64,000 bases of DNA from Radiobacillus kanasensis (GCF_021049245.1 NZ_CP088020.1:3602001-3666000); one strand, 5' to 3'; shown: positions 1 to 8,870, counted from the first letter of the stretch. Numbers and translations: made by a program. The notes: generated from the letters alone by a model not told the origin.

Positions 1-2
1 TG

Positions 3-908
3 CGTTTATTTATGGGAGTGTTTACAGGCTTCATTTCCATGTCACAAGCGCTCATCTCGACTCAAACCCCAAAACATATAGCCGGAAAAGTACTAGGAAC
101 GCTTCAAACGGGAAGCATTACAGGAAGCTTAATGGGACCGATGATTGGGGGATACATTGCGGACATCGTTGGATATTCTGCAACCTTTAAGGGAGTATCC
201 TTTTTCTTATTCCTTTCCGCCGTATTAGTGTTATTCGGTATTCATGAACAAAAAGTGGAGCTGGAGGGAAACTCAAAATCAAGTTATACCTCTAAGGAAG
301 TACTCCTTTATATTATTCAAAGTCCTGTATTGTTAATCGTCATGATTATCTCGATGTTTATACAAATTGCCCATTTCAGCATCCAACCCATTCTTTCCTT
401 GTATGTTTCGGAGCTTCATGGCCCTGTTAATCTAGCTTTATTTTCTGGGATCGCTTTTTCTGCGGCTGGCCTTGGTAACCTGATGATGACAAGATGGTGG
501 GGCAAGTTAGCTGACAGAATCGGCTACACGAAAATATTAGTAACATTGCTGATTATTGCTGCGGTTGTTTATTTCCCTGCAGCATTTGTAACGAACATTT
601 GGCAGCTCGTCATTCTCCGCTTCTTCCTTGGAATGAGCATCGGAGGGATTATTCCAGTTCGCATCGCTTATATCCGCCAAGTTGCACCGATCGCTATGCA
701 AGGGGAAGTGTTAGGATATAACACGAGCATTCGTTTTTTCGGGAACTTCATTGGACCCATCATGGGTGGAGCAATAGCAGGGTATTACGGATTCAGTGCT
801 GTCTTTTTTGTTACCAGTGCACTCTTGCTCCTATGCGGCATCGTGCTACTCGTGACGATTCGCAGACAATCTGACACCATTCCTAAACCTAGAGAACAAA
901 CCAGCTAA
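3..908 (+). CDS. MFS efflux transporter, MdtG-like, 5' end outside window
   Basis: Major facilitator membrane transporter, probably a drug or solute exporter. The reading frame is open from the first bases of the window, so the N-terminal six-helix half is largely missing and the ATG at 12 is internal. The segment around residues 15-50 (ALISTQTP, GKVLGTLQTG, GPMIGG) matches my memory of the MdtG subgroup. A second half of six hydrophobic helices follows, containing the MFS-like motif GKLADRIGYTK. The stop lies inside a bidirectional terminator stem. The substrate cannot be told from sequence. Confidence 0.85.
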   Translation, partial: RLFMGVFTGFISMSQALISTQTPKHIAGKVLGTLQTGSITGSLMGPMIGGYIADIVGYSATFKGVSFFLFLSAVLVLFGIHEQKVELEGNSKSSYTSKEVLLYIIQSPVLLIVMIISMFIQIAHFSIQPILSLYVSELHGPVNLALFSGIAFSAAGLGNLMMTRWWGKLADRIGYTKILVTLLIIAAVVYFPAAFVTNIWQLVILRFFLGMSIGGIIPVRIAYIRQVAPIAMQGEVLGYNTSIRFFGNFIGPIMGGAIAGYYGFSAVFFVTSALLLLCGIVLLVTIRRQSDTIPKPREQTS

Positions 909-928
909 GGCTTTGCCCTAGCTGGTTT
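899..928. terminator. Bidirectional terminator between the MFS gene and the NCS2 permease
   Basis: ACCAGCTA and TAGCTGGT form a stem that also contains the MFS stop codon. The stem is followed by TTTTC on the plus strand and lies just past the convergent permease stop at 918. Confidence 0.7.
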
Positions 929-2219
929 TCTCTTTCCATAATTGTTCAATTAAAATAACAAGACCCGTTCCAAGTAATAATCCGTTACTCGCTAGGTTTT
1001 GTACTAATGATGGTAGTTCGGCAAACACTTCGGACGGTAGAAACATCGTACCAATCCCAATTAGATAAGCCACCCCAACAATGGTTGTTTTACGTGAATC
1101 AAGGGGTTGGCTCGTAATATTTCGGAGAGCTAGCCCAACAAGTTGCACAAAGGTCGCCATTAAAGCAGCATTCGCAATTGGAGAAGGAATGCCTGAGATC
1201 CATGTCACGATAAATGGGAAAAAGGCGATTATGATTAAAGCAGTAGATGCAATCAAGAATGGCATTTTCCTTTTTTGTCCCGTTAAACTAATAAAACCAG
1301 CAGATGTTGCAAGTGGCACGTTTGCTACTGCGGAAAACATCCCTGCTAAACCGTGATTAATTCCAAGGTAAGCTGTTCCCTTATTGATTTGTTTCCCGCT
1401 GTACATATCCTCATTACCTAACGATTGATTCGCAGCAATAACCGAAGCAACCACGTTCGAGATCAAAATGACAGCAGTGACGAAGGCAATCGGAATCGAG
1501 CTTAAATCAAAGTTAGGTGTACCCCATGCAAATAGTTCAGGTAGTGAGAAAAAAGAGACTTCATCTTCTGCTTTATGGAACCCGAATACAAACAAGTAAG
1601 CAATCCACCCAATGACAATTCCTATTAGTACTGCATAACTACTTAGCCATCCCCTAGCAAAAATCGATAACCCTAACACGCTTAGGAAAGTAATAAATGC
1701 TAGTAATGCTTTGATCGGTTGAATCGATTCCGCTCCATCCTGAAGACCTAGCATTCCTTCCAAGAAGGTTCCGCTTAATTGAACGGTAAGTAAAATAAAA
1801 AAGGTTCCCGTTACTAATGGAGTAAAGACAAACAAAATCTTTTCCGTCAGTTTAAACGCGCCAAATAAAAGGAGAAACCCTCCCGTCCAAATCATCGTTC
1901 CTTCTACAAGCTGCAATGTTTCCGTCGCAGTTGCTCCTTGCTGGGAACCCGTTATGGACATAACTGTAAAGATACTAATCCAAATCCCTGCAGGACCCTC
2001 CATAATCGGTAAGCGGTGTCCAATTAATCCTTGTAAAAGGGAAGCGACCCCAACAATAAAAAAGGTTCGTTGCATAAGTCCAGCTACTTCCACAAAGCTC
2101 ATCCCATAAATAGAGCCTATTACAATAGGCATGGCGACTGAGCTTGCTAATAAAAAGATAAACCACTGTACAGACTCCATGAGCGTCGTGGTAACTGGTA
2201 TAGATGGTTGATGATTCAT
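918..2219 (-). CDS. NCS2-family purine/uracil-type permease (YwdJ-like)
   Basis: Nucleobase:cation symporter-2 family membrane protein, 433 residues with about 12-14 hydrophobic segments. The segment EGPAGIW near residue 75 resembles the QEG..A substrate-loop region of NCS2 carriers, and NHGLAGMFSAVANVP near residue 290 is a typical NCS2 stretch. By family it imports purine or pyrimidine bases, and B. subtilis YwdJ is the closest relative I recall. The start is supported by GAAGGAATTC just upstream. No purine riboswitch is visible in the short leader. The exact substrate is inferred only. Confidence 0.8.
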   Translation of the reverse strand: MNHQPSIPVTTTLMESVQWFIFLLASSVAMPIVIGSIYGMSFVEVAGLMQRTFFIVGVASLLQGLIGHRLPIMEGPAGIWISIFTVMSITGSQQGATATETLQLVEGTMIWTGGFLLLFGAFKLTEKILFVFTPLVTGTFFILLTVQLSGTFLEGMLGLQDGAESIQPIKALLAFITFLSVLGLSIFARGWLSSYAVLIGIVIGWIAYLFVFGFHKAEDEVSFFSLPELFAWGTPNFDLSSIPIAFVTAVILISNVVASVIAANQSLGNEDMYSGKQINKGTAYLGINHGLAGMFSAVANVPLATSAGFISLTGQKRKMPFLIASTALIIIAFFPFIVTWISGIPSPIANAALMATFVQLVGLALRNITSQPLDSRKTTIVGVAYLIGIGTMFLPSEVFAELPSLVQNLASNGLLLGTGLVILIEQLWKEKTS

Positions 2220-2243
2220 ATGAATTCCTTCTTTCTTTGAATA

Positions 2244-2273
2244 GAAAAAGCCACCACTTCGTATGGTGACTTC
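2244..2273 (-). terminator. Terminator after the DUF1002 gene
   Basis: On the minus strand the stem GTCACCA/TGGTGGC is followed by TTTTTC, directly after the DUF1002 stop and before the permease start. Confidence 0.7.
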
Positions 2274-2301
2274 CCTATTTTACATCGGATGTATTCAATT
2301 A

Positions 2302-3207
2302 TCATCCAAATAGACTTTTTAGGCCATCAATCAATTTTTGGAAGAAGTCTTTAACCCCTTGCCAAAAGCCTTCATCATTCGCTACTTCTTCTAACTTGTT
2401 CCGTACATCACTTGCAATATCATCTAATTGGCTTTTTACATTATCAAAGTCAATATTGATGGACCGCATTTTATCAAAGAGTGCAACAAGTCTTGCAATA
2501 TCTTCCTCATTAAGATCGATATTTAAATTGGCTAATTGGTCTTGAACAATCTGCTCAATCTCTTCTTTCGATGCAGGATTTTGTTCGGCTATCGCTTGTT
2601 TGATTTCGGTTAATAACTCACTAACCTTTTCTTGGTCCATTCCTTCTTTTGCTGCTAGGCCTGTCGCTACCTCAAGTTCTTCATTCGCTACTTCCATACG
2701 GTCTTTATCTAAGGACTCCCCGTCGACATTATAAGCCTTATAAATACCTGTTAAAGCAGAATGACCACTTACCTTTAATGGGGAAGCAACTTCTACTACA
2801 GCATTTTCAATCCCTGCAGTCAGTAGAGCGTTGGCGTACATTTCATTTGTTACCTGAGTAATGTTTTCCTGATTCACAATGTTAATAACGAGTCCATTAC
2901 CTTCCTCTTTCCGCGTGATTTTTGCAGAAGAGTACATGTTGGAGCTCGGATCTCCACCGATAAAGTTCACTAAATCCTCAGCCGTAACAATAATCTCATT
3001 TACCGTTGATGGATCATCGATATCTAATAAGTTTCGAACCTCTTGCTTTTGTTCTTCTGACAAAGCCTCTCCATACACAACAATGGGAAGACCGAATTTC
3101 TCATTAATTCCTTCATCGCCAGTGCTAGCATAGACTTCCTTTGGAGCTTGGATAAAGGCTGTTAATAGTAAAGCAAGTACTAAAAATGCTGATGTTAGCT
3201 TTCGCAT
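2302..3207 (-). CDS. Secreted DUF1002-family protein
   Basis: Predicted exported protein of the DUF1002 family, about 301 residues, function unknown. The start at 3207 (MRKLTSAF) is chosen over an upstream ATG because AAGGAG lies 7 bases before it and a clean Sec signal peptide follows (KLTSAFLVLALLLTAF, cleavage near VYAS). The central part is alpha/beta-like (GLPIVVYGEALS, ITVAEDL-like stretches). The C-terminal 120 residues are strongly charged and helical, probably coiled coil, and end in an amphipathic FFQKLIDGLKSLFG tail. It is single-gene transcribed and ends in a terminator. Confidence 0.8.
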   Translation of the reverse strand: MRKLTSAFLVLALLLTAFIQAPKEVYASTGDEGINEKFGLPIVVYGEALSEEQKQEVRNLLDIDDPSTVNEIIVTAEDLVNFIGGDPSSNMYSSAKITRKEEGNGLVINIVNQENITQVTNEMYANALLTAGIENAVVEVASPLKVSGHSALTGIYKAYNVDGESLDKDRMEVANEELEVATGLAAKEGMDQEKVSELLTEIKQAIAEQNPASKEEIEQIVQDQLANLNIDLNEEDIARLVALFDKMRSINIDFDNVKSQLDDIASDVRNKLEEVANDEGFWQGVKDFFQKLIDGLKSLFG

Positions 3208-3452
3208 ATATCTTTCTCCTTTATCTATCATGATCTTCTTATATTCTTTTTTCGAGGGGGATAAATATTCCCCTTCTTATAGACGATCATACAGTGGAAA
3301 AAGTTTCTTTTCCACTAAAAAATTGCCTCCGAAAAAACGAGGTGAAAGCTTCACTTCATTACTTTTTCAATAAATTATTAATTAAAGTTGCGTCTGAGGG
3401 AGTCTATATATTTTTAGCAACAAAATGTACAAAAACACCCTAAAAGAAAAAC

Positions 3453-3499
3453 CCGAACTAATTCGAATTCTAATTATAGAATTTCGAACTATTGTTCGG
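3453..3499. promoter_or_regulatory. Inverted CCGAAC boxes, PurR-box-like
   Basis: CCGAAC at 3453-3458 and its complement GTTCGG at 3494-3499 face each other, with two further TTCGAA cores between them. AGATCCGAACAAT on the minus strand fits the Bacillus PurR box (AWWWCCGAACWWT) with one mismatch. The pair sits between ridA and the DUF1002 gene, next to a nucleobase permease. The spacing is not the usual one, so this may only be an RNA hairpin. Confidence 0.3.
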
Positions 3500-3547
3500 A
3501 TCTTATTAGGATTAAAACTCTTTTGTCCCTGCCTCGTTCTTCAATGC

Positions 3548-3928
3548 TTATTTGTTTTTAACCGCAACGACGTCCATTTCAATGCAAACACCTTTTGGAA
3601 GCTTACTCACTTCTACAGTTGCTCGTGCTGGATAAGGCTCTTCTAGAAAACCTGCATACACTTCGTTAATTTTTGCAAAGTCATCCATGGAGGTTATGTA
3701 GATCGTGAACTTCACGACATCCGAAAACGCTAAGCCCGCTTCCGTTAAAATAGCTTGTAGGTTATTCATAACTTGTGCCGTTTGTTCTTCGATCCCTGCT
3801 ACTACCTCACCTGTTTCTGGGTTAATCGGAATTTGACCAGAAACAAATACAAAATCCCCTGCATCAATGGCCTGTGAGTAAGGGCCAATTGCTTGCGGTG
3901 CTTTGTCTGTGTGAATTGCTTTTACCAT
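3548..3928 (-). CDS. ridA: RidA family reactive enamine/imine deaminase
   Basis: 126-residue RidA (YjgF/YER057c/UK114, YabJ in Bacillus) protein, which hydrolyses reactive 2-aminoacrylate-type enamines and protects PLP enzymes. Family hallmarks are IGPYSQA near residue 15, the conserved arginine in PYPARATVEVSKLP near residue 105, and the final IEMDVVAV. Length is exactly that of the family. It stands alone here, not next to purR as yabJ does in B. subtilis. Confidence 0.93.
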   Translation of the reverse strand: MVKAIHTDKAPQAIGPYSQAIDAGDFVFVSGQIPINPETGEVVAGIEEQTAQVMNNLQAILTEAGLAFSDVVKFTIYITSMDDFAKINEVYAGFLEEPYPARATVEVSKLPKGVCIEMDVVAVKNK

Positions 3929-3991
3929 GTAGATCTCTCCATTCTTTTTTAGCCTATCATACCACAGGATTGGGAGACATGTTGATATCTT

Positions 3992-4978
3992 TTAAAGCTT
4001 CACAACCATTCTTCCTAAAGCCTTTCCTTGCAAGATTTGATCAAATGCATTAGAAAGATCCTCTAAACGTATTTCTTTTACAACTTCGTTTAACGTATTA
4101 GGTTTTAAATCAGTCGACAGTCTTTCCCATATAGTTTTTCTAATTTCCATCGGACAGTTAACCGAATCAATTCCTAACAAATTGATTCCTCTTAAAATAA
4201 ATGGGTGAACGGCAGTCGGAACTTCAACTCCACCTGTTAAACCACTAACAGCAACGGAACCACCGTAAGCAATTTTGGTTAGTAGGGAAGCTAATGGCTT
4301 GCCGCCAACAGGATCTACCGCCGCTATCCAGCGCGCTTTATCGATTGCTTTTATATCCCCGTTATACACTTCATCACGATGGATGACTTCCTCTGCACCG
4401 ATTTTTTTCAAGTATTCATGGGAATCTTTCTTACCTGTACTTGCCACAACCTGATAGCCACGTCGAGCAAGAATCGATACTGCAATACTACCCACTCCGC
4501 CAGTCGCGCCAGTGACAAGTACCTTTCCCTTCTCGGGTGTTATGCCGTTATCCTCTAAACGTTGAATGGATAAGGCCGCTGTGAAGCCAGCTGTTCCCAA
4601 TACCATCGACTCTAACGTTGTAAGATCCTTTGGCAGCGGAACAATCCAGCTCCCAGGAATTCGTGCATATTCACTATACCCACCAAAGTGTGATACGCCT
4701 ATTTCGTAACTAGTGGCAATCACTTTGTCCCCTTTGGAAAACCGAGAATCATCTGATTCCACGACTTCACCCGCCAAGTCAATACCTGGCACCATCGGAT
4801 ATTTCTTAATGATCGGGTTGTTGGGAACCTTTGTCATCCCATCCTTATAGTTTACACTTGAGTATTCTACTTTAATGAGTACGCCTTCCCTAGGTAGATC
4901 GTTCATGGAAAGCTTGTCCACCTTTCCATCAATCTGATCCCCTTTTTGATTCAGAATAAATGCTTGAAATGAATTCAT
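3992..4978 (-). CDS. YhdH/YhfP-family NADPH quinone oxidoreductase
   Basis: 328-residue zinc-independent medium-chain dehydrogenase/reductase of the YhdH/YhfP (acrylyl-CoA reductase AcuI-like) subgroup. Seen: the N-terminal GroES-like half with SSVNYKD and PGIDLAGEV, and the NADPH-binding VTGATGGVGSIAVSIL near residues 155-170. No structural-zinc cysteine cluster is present. It probably reduces quinones or acryloyl-CoA-type electrophiles with NADPH in the cytosol. The start is the ATG at 4978, preceded by GAAAGGAGTAC. Confidence 0.88.
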   Translation of the reverse strand: MNSFQAFILNQKGDQIDGKVDKLSMNDLPREGVLIKVEYSSVNYKDGMTKVPNNPIIKKYPMVPGIDLAGEVVESDDSRFSKGDKVIATSYEIGVSHFGGYSEYARIPGSWIVPLPKDLTTLESMVLGTAGFTAALSIQRLEDNGITPEKGKVLVTGATGGVGSIAVSILARRGYQVVASTGKKDSHEYLKKIGAEEVIHRDEVYNGDIKAIDKARWIAAVDPVGGKPLASLLTKIAYGGSVAVSGLTGGVEVPTAVHPFILRGINLLGIDSVNCPMEIRKTIWERLSTDLKPNTLNEVVKEIRLEDLSNAFDQILQGKALGRMVVKL

Positions 4979-5032
4979 CCTATGTACTCCTTTCTAAAAG
5001 TTTTTAAAAGAGCGTAGCACACAAGATGTGTG

Positions 5033-5815
5033 CTACGTATTTAATTTAAAATCAATTTTTCCATGTCTGTAAATCGTTTTGAAATCTTGATTATCTAGTA
5101 GATTGTTATATAAATCTTCTGGAGAAAACCATAAGTAGTCATTGTTGAACTTATAATTTGCCCCATTTGCATAGCTTAGCCAAACCAATTTGGAACAATA
5201 AATATATTCCCATGGATCCTCTAAGTCTTGGACGGCCATGAAAGAAAACGTTGGTTTATCCTTACCATCCTTAATATTCTGTTTGTACTCATCCAAGTAC
5301 TGTTCCGCATATTGTACGGCTTCCAGACCCTTCTCTTTTGAATTCGGCCGGAATTGAGCGTGAACAGGATGCTTTTCTAAAAATTGCTGAATGGTGGCCT
5401 TCCGAATAGCTGGATACCCACCAGGAGATTCAATCAGGTTGTGGTCATCCACGACTATAGCAGAATGCCCCACATAACCGGTAATAGCCTCATTCACGTT
5501 GTCACTCGCTACTAGAATGTCACCAGCACGAAAATTCCTTTCAACGTCACTTAAGTTTCTCGCCCCTACCACACTCAATGTATATTGTTCTGCTATCGGC
5601 ATTGGGTCCATGGCACCAAGTCGGTAGCCGACAATCATTAGATGGTGCTCCCCAGGCTGTAGCCAGGATACGTCTAAATAGAAGTTTTGACCGTTATGAA
5701 AGGAAGCAATCAATTGATAATCCATATATACCCCATAATGATGTAACGGCAAATCGGAAACTTTTTTAATAGAAAGTTGTAGTCCATCTTGAACTACATG
5801 AAAATGTTTATGCAT
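5033..5815 (-). CDS. Permuted papain-fold (YiiX/NlpC-P60-like) protein
   Basis: About 260 residues. The N-terminal third looks beta-rich. The rest carries a permuted NlpC/P60-like core: GDILVASDN, then GHSAIVVDDHNLIES with the probable catalytic histidine, and later YIYCSKLVW with the probable catalytic cysteine, His preceding Cys as in permuted members. It probably cleaves a peptide, amide or ester bond. There is no signal peptide, so it may be cytosolic. The ATG at 5815 is preferred over the GTG at 5824 because that GTG lies inside the likely ribosome site AGGGTGGT. Confidence 0.65.
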   Translation of the reverse strand: MHKHFHVVQDGLQLSIKKVSDLPLHHYGVYMDYQLIASFHNGQNFYLDVSWLQPGEHHLMIVGYRLGAMDPMPIAEQYTLSVVGARNLSDVERNFRAGDILVASDNVNEAITGYVGHSAIVVDDHNLIESPGGYPAIRKATIQQFLEKHPVHAQFRPNSKEKGLEAVQYAEQYLDEYKQNIKDGKDKPTFSFMAVQDLEDPWEYIYCSKLVWLSYANGANYKFNNDYLWFSPEDLYNNLLDNQDFKTIYRHGKIDFKLNT

Positions 5816-5947
5816 AATTACCACCCTGTATCAAGGTATTCATGGGTGGATGTAGGTGTTACTGATAATCCAAGTATAAAGGAATTCACTCATCCACCGT
5901 TGACATATGCTCATGTCATTATATGCAACGAACATACAGAAAAGGTG

Positions 5948-5956
5948 TGATATACT
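5948..5956 (+). promoter_or_regulatory. Extended -10 promoter of the pseudopilin operon
   Basis: TGATATACT is an extended -10 element about 40 bases before the first pseudopilin ATG (5995). A TTGACA lies further up at 5900-5905, too far to be its -35, so a second start is possible. Confidence 0.4.
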
Positions 5957-5994
5957 TTAATGAAAATAGAGTTAGACAGATGAGTGGTGAACAT

Positions 5995-6507
5995 ATGAAA
6001 GGTCAGAAGGGTTTTACATTAGTAGAATTATTAGCGACGATTGCGATTCTTTCGGTTGTTATCGTAAGTTTTATGTGGATCATCACCCACGCATTCCAAT
6101 TTAACAACATAAACTCCGATGAACTACAAGCTACAAATATCGTTCGTGAAAAGCAAGCATTGTTTAAGGAAAATGAATCAAAGCATACCGCTCTTCAACA
6201 ATTTATAACTAACGTAACTCCTACAGCTGAGCAAGAGGATTTTTTAGCTTCTCGCCCTGAATATGCAGCCTTAAACCTGACCGAATCGATACAACTCACG
6301 TTTCGGATGGAATCAGACCAGAGCGGAAATACGGGAGAAGTTCCCTATTATCTTTTAAAAATGCAGGATGGTTCCTATATAATCCATGTTTATGTAAGAA
6401 AAGATCCAGATACTCAAACAAACCCAATGCTTTATCGCTTATATATACAAACATTCAAAGATTCTAATCTATTATCGGATACGTACACGTATTTAAAATA
6501 TTCGTAG
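5995..6507 (+). CDS. Type IV pilin-like (pseudopilin) protein 1
   Basis: About 170 residues with a class-III signal: KGQKG|FTLVELLATIAILSVVIVSF, a Gly-Phe prepilin peptidase site, Glu at +5 and a long hydrophobic helix. The rest is soluble and not recognisable by family. The ATG at 5995 places the processing site about 6 residues in, as in ComG pseudopilins. An upstream in-frame ATG at 5923 would give an improbable 24-residue leader. First gene of a three-gene operon. Confidence 0.75.
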   Translation: MKGQKGFTLVELLATIAILSVVIVSFMWIITHAFQFNNINSDELQATNIVREKQALFKENESKHTALQQFITNVTPTAEQEDFLASRPEYAALNLTESIQLTFRMESDQSGNTGEVPYYLLKMQDGSYIIHVYVRKDPDTQTNPMLYRLYIQTFKDSNLLSDTYTYLKYS

Positions 6508-6521
6508 GTGGGGAATGCACG

Positions 6522-6977
6522 ATGTCTAAACGACAAGGGCCGGAATCAGGATTTACACTAGTTGAGCTACTTGGAGCAATAGCCATTTTTTCCATACTCG
6601 TAGCTCTTGTGTTTCAAGTTTTACACACAGGGATAAATGCCAGTAACAAAGCAAAAGAAGGCGCATCCCTACAACGAGAAGCGAATATTATTTTATCCGC
6701 CCTTACGACCAGACATGAAACAGAATCTTCTTATACGATATTACTAGACCAGAATCCAAGCGCTTCCAAAATATCAATACGTAATGAAACAGGGGAAATA
6801 ACAGTAATTAGTCAAGCCTCTTATTTCTATACAATCTATAACGATACAACCCATGAATTATTACCAACTGAAGCCGTCATTGAACCGAACAACGATGAAT
6901 CCTTGTCTATTCGGCTTATTGTAGAAGATGCTCAAGGTCAAAGCTTTGAAATTAGTACAATCATTTCTAGAATGTAA
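6522..6977 (+). CDS. Pseudopilin protein 2 (prepilin-type N-terminal)
   Basis: 151 residues with a second prepilin signal, ESG|FTLVELLGAIAIFSILVALVF, followed by a small soluble domain (NASNKAKEGASLQREANIIL). It resembles GspH/ComGF-type minor pseudopilins. It begins 14 bases after pseudopilin 1, so the two are co-transcribed. No comGA/comGB-type assembly ATPase or platform gene is nearby, so it would depend on an assembly machine encoded elsewhere. Confidence 0.75.
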   Translation: MSKRQGPESGFTLVELLGAIAIFSILVALVFQVLHTGINASNKAKEGASLQREANIILSALTTRHETESSYTILLDQNPSASKISIRNETGEITVISQASYFYTIYNDTTHELLPTEAVIEPNNDESLSIRLIVEDAQGQSFEISTIISRM

Positions 6978-6989
6978 GGAGGAGTGGAC

Positions 6990-8402
6990 ATGAGCCGAAA
7001 CAACGAACAAGGTATGGCACTAGCCCTCGTACTTATGGTTATAGCAATCATCAGTCTACTCTCTCTCTCTGTAATTGGGATGACCGTACATAATGCTAAG
7101 CAGTTTGACACGACCGAATCCAACATTCAAACACTTGACCTTGCAGAAATGGGATTCACCTATTATGAAACCTCTTTTCAAGATTTTTATAAGAGAAAGA
7201 TGGAGGAAATAAATGTAAATATCCAAAACAACATGATTAGCGATTTCGAGAGCGGGGAGTTGAAGGATGTAACGGTTTATGAAGAAATCGTTGCTACTAA
7301 ACTCCTCGAGGCGGTTAACGTTTTTCATGAACAACTCTCTTTTTCTACGAATAATGGAAATGCAGATTCTCTGTTACTAGCCAAACCAATTGGGATGGAC
7401 AGCTCTTTCCAGCTAGCATTTCCTCATATACCTAGCAATATTGTTTGTACCACCTGCAACCAGGTTGAAGATACACCTGGTGAACACATTGAGGTCACCT
7501 TGCAAAGTACTGGAATGACAGAGGGAACGAAGTCTCGAACTGTTCGAGCAAGCTTCTCGTTAAATATTGGACCGATTACAATTGAGACGGATGGAAGTGG
7601 AAATCCAAATGAAGTTGGGGATTATGGCATTCATATTATAAAGCCAACCAATCTCTCGACATGCTCAGAAGATGATGTGCGTGAATTTGGCAGAAAGAGC
7701 TGTAGCTTTGAAGGACCTGTAGAAATTAATAACATTAACCGAGTAAACATAGAAGATGCTTCTATCGTCGTAAGTGGAAGTTTAACGACAAATCAACCTT
7801 TAAACAACGGAATAGAAAACTCTACGATATTTGTGACAGGAGATGGAAGCTTTAACTCTCCGATAAATGGAATAGATGCATCTAACTTATATATTGGCGG
7901 GACTGCTAATTTTCAAAACCTTAATCAGGGCGTGAATGGCTCAACATTAATCATTGAAGAGAATAGTTATTTTAATGCGCCAATTAATGGAATTGATCAC
8001 TCCAAATTTCTAATCGGCGGATCCGCTACCTTTGAAAATATTAATCAAGGAATCAATAATTCTCTGCTTATAATTGAAGAAAACGCTACCTTCTCCGCAA
8101 ATGGTGGGACGATAAGTGGCATGGAAAACACAACGATTCATGTGCTTGGCAACGCCAATTTTAACAACCGAAAGTTTAATAAAGTCAGAAATGCTCGTAT
8201 ATGCGTCAGGGGACAAGTAACCGAGCTTCCAAAAGATGCAGATTACGTCTATTCCCCTTCTCTGGGGACGGATGAAACAACCTTTAACGATGTGTGTGCC
8301 TTACCGGAAAGTAGCAGTGGCACTATATCGGAAGAGGATATTTCTTTTGACTGGTCCTTTGATACGGCTAATGTGGAATATGAATATCAAATTGACGAGT
8401 AG
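6990..8402 (+). CDS. PilX-like membrane-anchored protein with beta-solenoid repeats
   Basis: About 470 residues. The N-terminus NNEQGMALALVLMVIAIISLLSLSVIG resembles PilX/minor-pilin anchors of Gram-positive pilin operons. A helical region and a CTTC pair (about residue 150) precede at least six tandem 20-residue units (DNA 7797-8168) with the pattern (P/L)-I-N-x-G-I-x-x-S-x-hydrophobic-G-x-x-x-F. Units 2 and 4 are nearly alike, as are units 3 and 5. This looks like a right-handed beta-helix. The start at 6990 has AAGGAGGA 6 bases upstream; the GTG at 6984 is too close to it. Last gene of the pseudopilin operon. Probably surface exposed; function unknown. Confidence 0.65.
   Translation: MSRNNEQGMALALVLMVIAIISLLSLSVIGMTVHNAKQFDTTESNIQTLDLAEMGFTYYETSFQDFYKRKMEEINVNIQNNMISDFESGELKDVTVYEEIVATKLLEAVNVFHEQLSFSTNNGNADSLLLAKPIGMDSSFQLAFPHIPSNIVCTTCNQVEDTPGEHIEVTLQSTGMTEGTKSRTVRASFSLNIGPITIETDGSGNPNEVGDYGIHIIKPTNLSTCSEDDVREFGRKSCSFEGPVEINNINRVNIEDASIVVSGSLTTNQPLNNGIENSTIFVTGDGSFNSPINGIDASNLYIGGTANFQNLNQGVNGSTLIIEENSYFNAPINGIDHSKFLIGGSATFENINQGINNSLLIIEENATFSANGGTISGMENTTIHVLGNANFNNRKFNKVRNARICVRGQVTELPKDADYVYSPSLGTDETTFNDVCALPESSSGTISEEDISFDWSFDTANVEYEYQIDE
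7797..8168 (+). repeat. In-gene tandem repeat coding six 20-residue solenoid units
   Basis: Consecutive 60-base units encode PINGIDASNLYIGGTANFQN-like and LNQGVNGSTLIIEENSYFNA-like rungs in alternation. The unit pair (40 residues) is duplicated, which points to growth by a 120-base duplication. Confidence 0.65.
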
Positions 8403-8534
8403 CACGTTAACGGGGAGACCTTCTAACTTTTTAACCGGACATGGATTCCGCTATTTCAAGCAAAAGCACATTTTTATATCGTTGAAGGACATCTAAAAGT
8501 TAGTAAAATTTTATAGTTTCTTATCTCATCAAAT

Positions 8535-8563
8535 AGGCCTGGACAAAACATATGTCCAGGCCT
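8535..8563 (+). terminator. Terminator downstream of the pseudopilin operon
   Basis: Perfect 11-bp arms, AGGCCTGGACA (8535-8545) and TGTCCAGGCCT (8553-8563), with a 7-base loop and a short T run. It is the strongest stem after the third pilin-like gene. Confidence 0.7.
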
Positions 8564-8591
8564 TTACAATCGCACCGATTACAAATATTCA

Positions 8592-8860
8592 TTATTTTTT
8601 GAACAGTTTCGTTATACTGTCCAGCAAATCACGTTTTGCATCAAAGAGTTTAACTCGCATCATCTGGTCTTAACCATCCTGGGTATTTACTAAATATATT
8701 TTTTCATCATACGGTATATCATCTTCTTCTCCAGGATAGTTTTACTAAGATTAGATACCTATAAGCCTCATTTAAAAGCATTAATTTCACTACTATTATT
8801 TTCTTTTGCTATATAATCTACCCAATCCACGCTTTGTTTTTTAATTAAGTATCAATGTTG
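8592..8860 (-). pseudogene. Decayed small gene, family unknown
   Basis: The minus strand gives coding-like blocks that never join. VDWVDYIAKENNSSEINAFK lies upstream in one frame; GEEDDIPYDEKIYLVNTQDG, an in-frame TAA, then MMRVKLFDAKRDLLDSITKLFKK lie in another. A short YPGWLRPDDA block in a third frame suggests compensating frameshifts. No family recognised. Confidence 0.45.
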
Positions 8861-8870
8861 CGGGAGTAAA

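Noticed and set aside
2220..2300. Purine riboswitch before the NCS2 permease
   Set aside because: The leader is too short and holds only a terminator of the neighbouring gene.
3425..3646. Short plus-strand frame between DUF1002 and ridA
   Set aside because: Overlaps the ridA end on the other strand and has no ribosome site or family.
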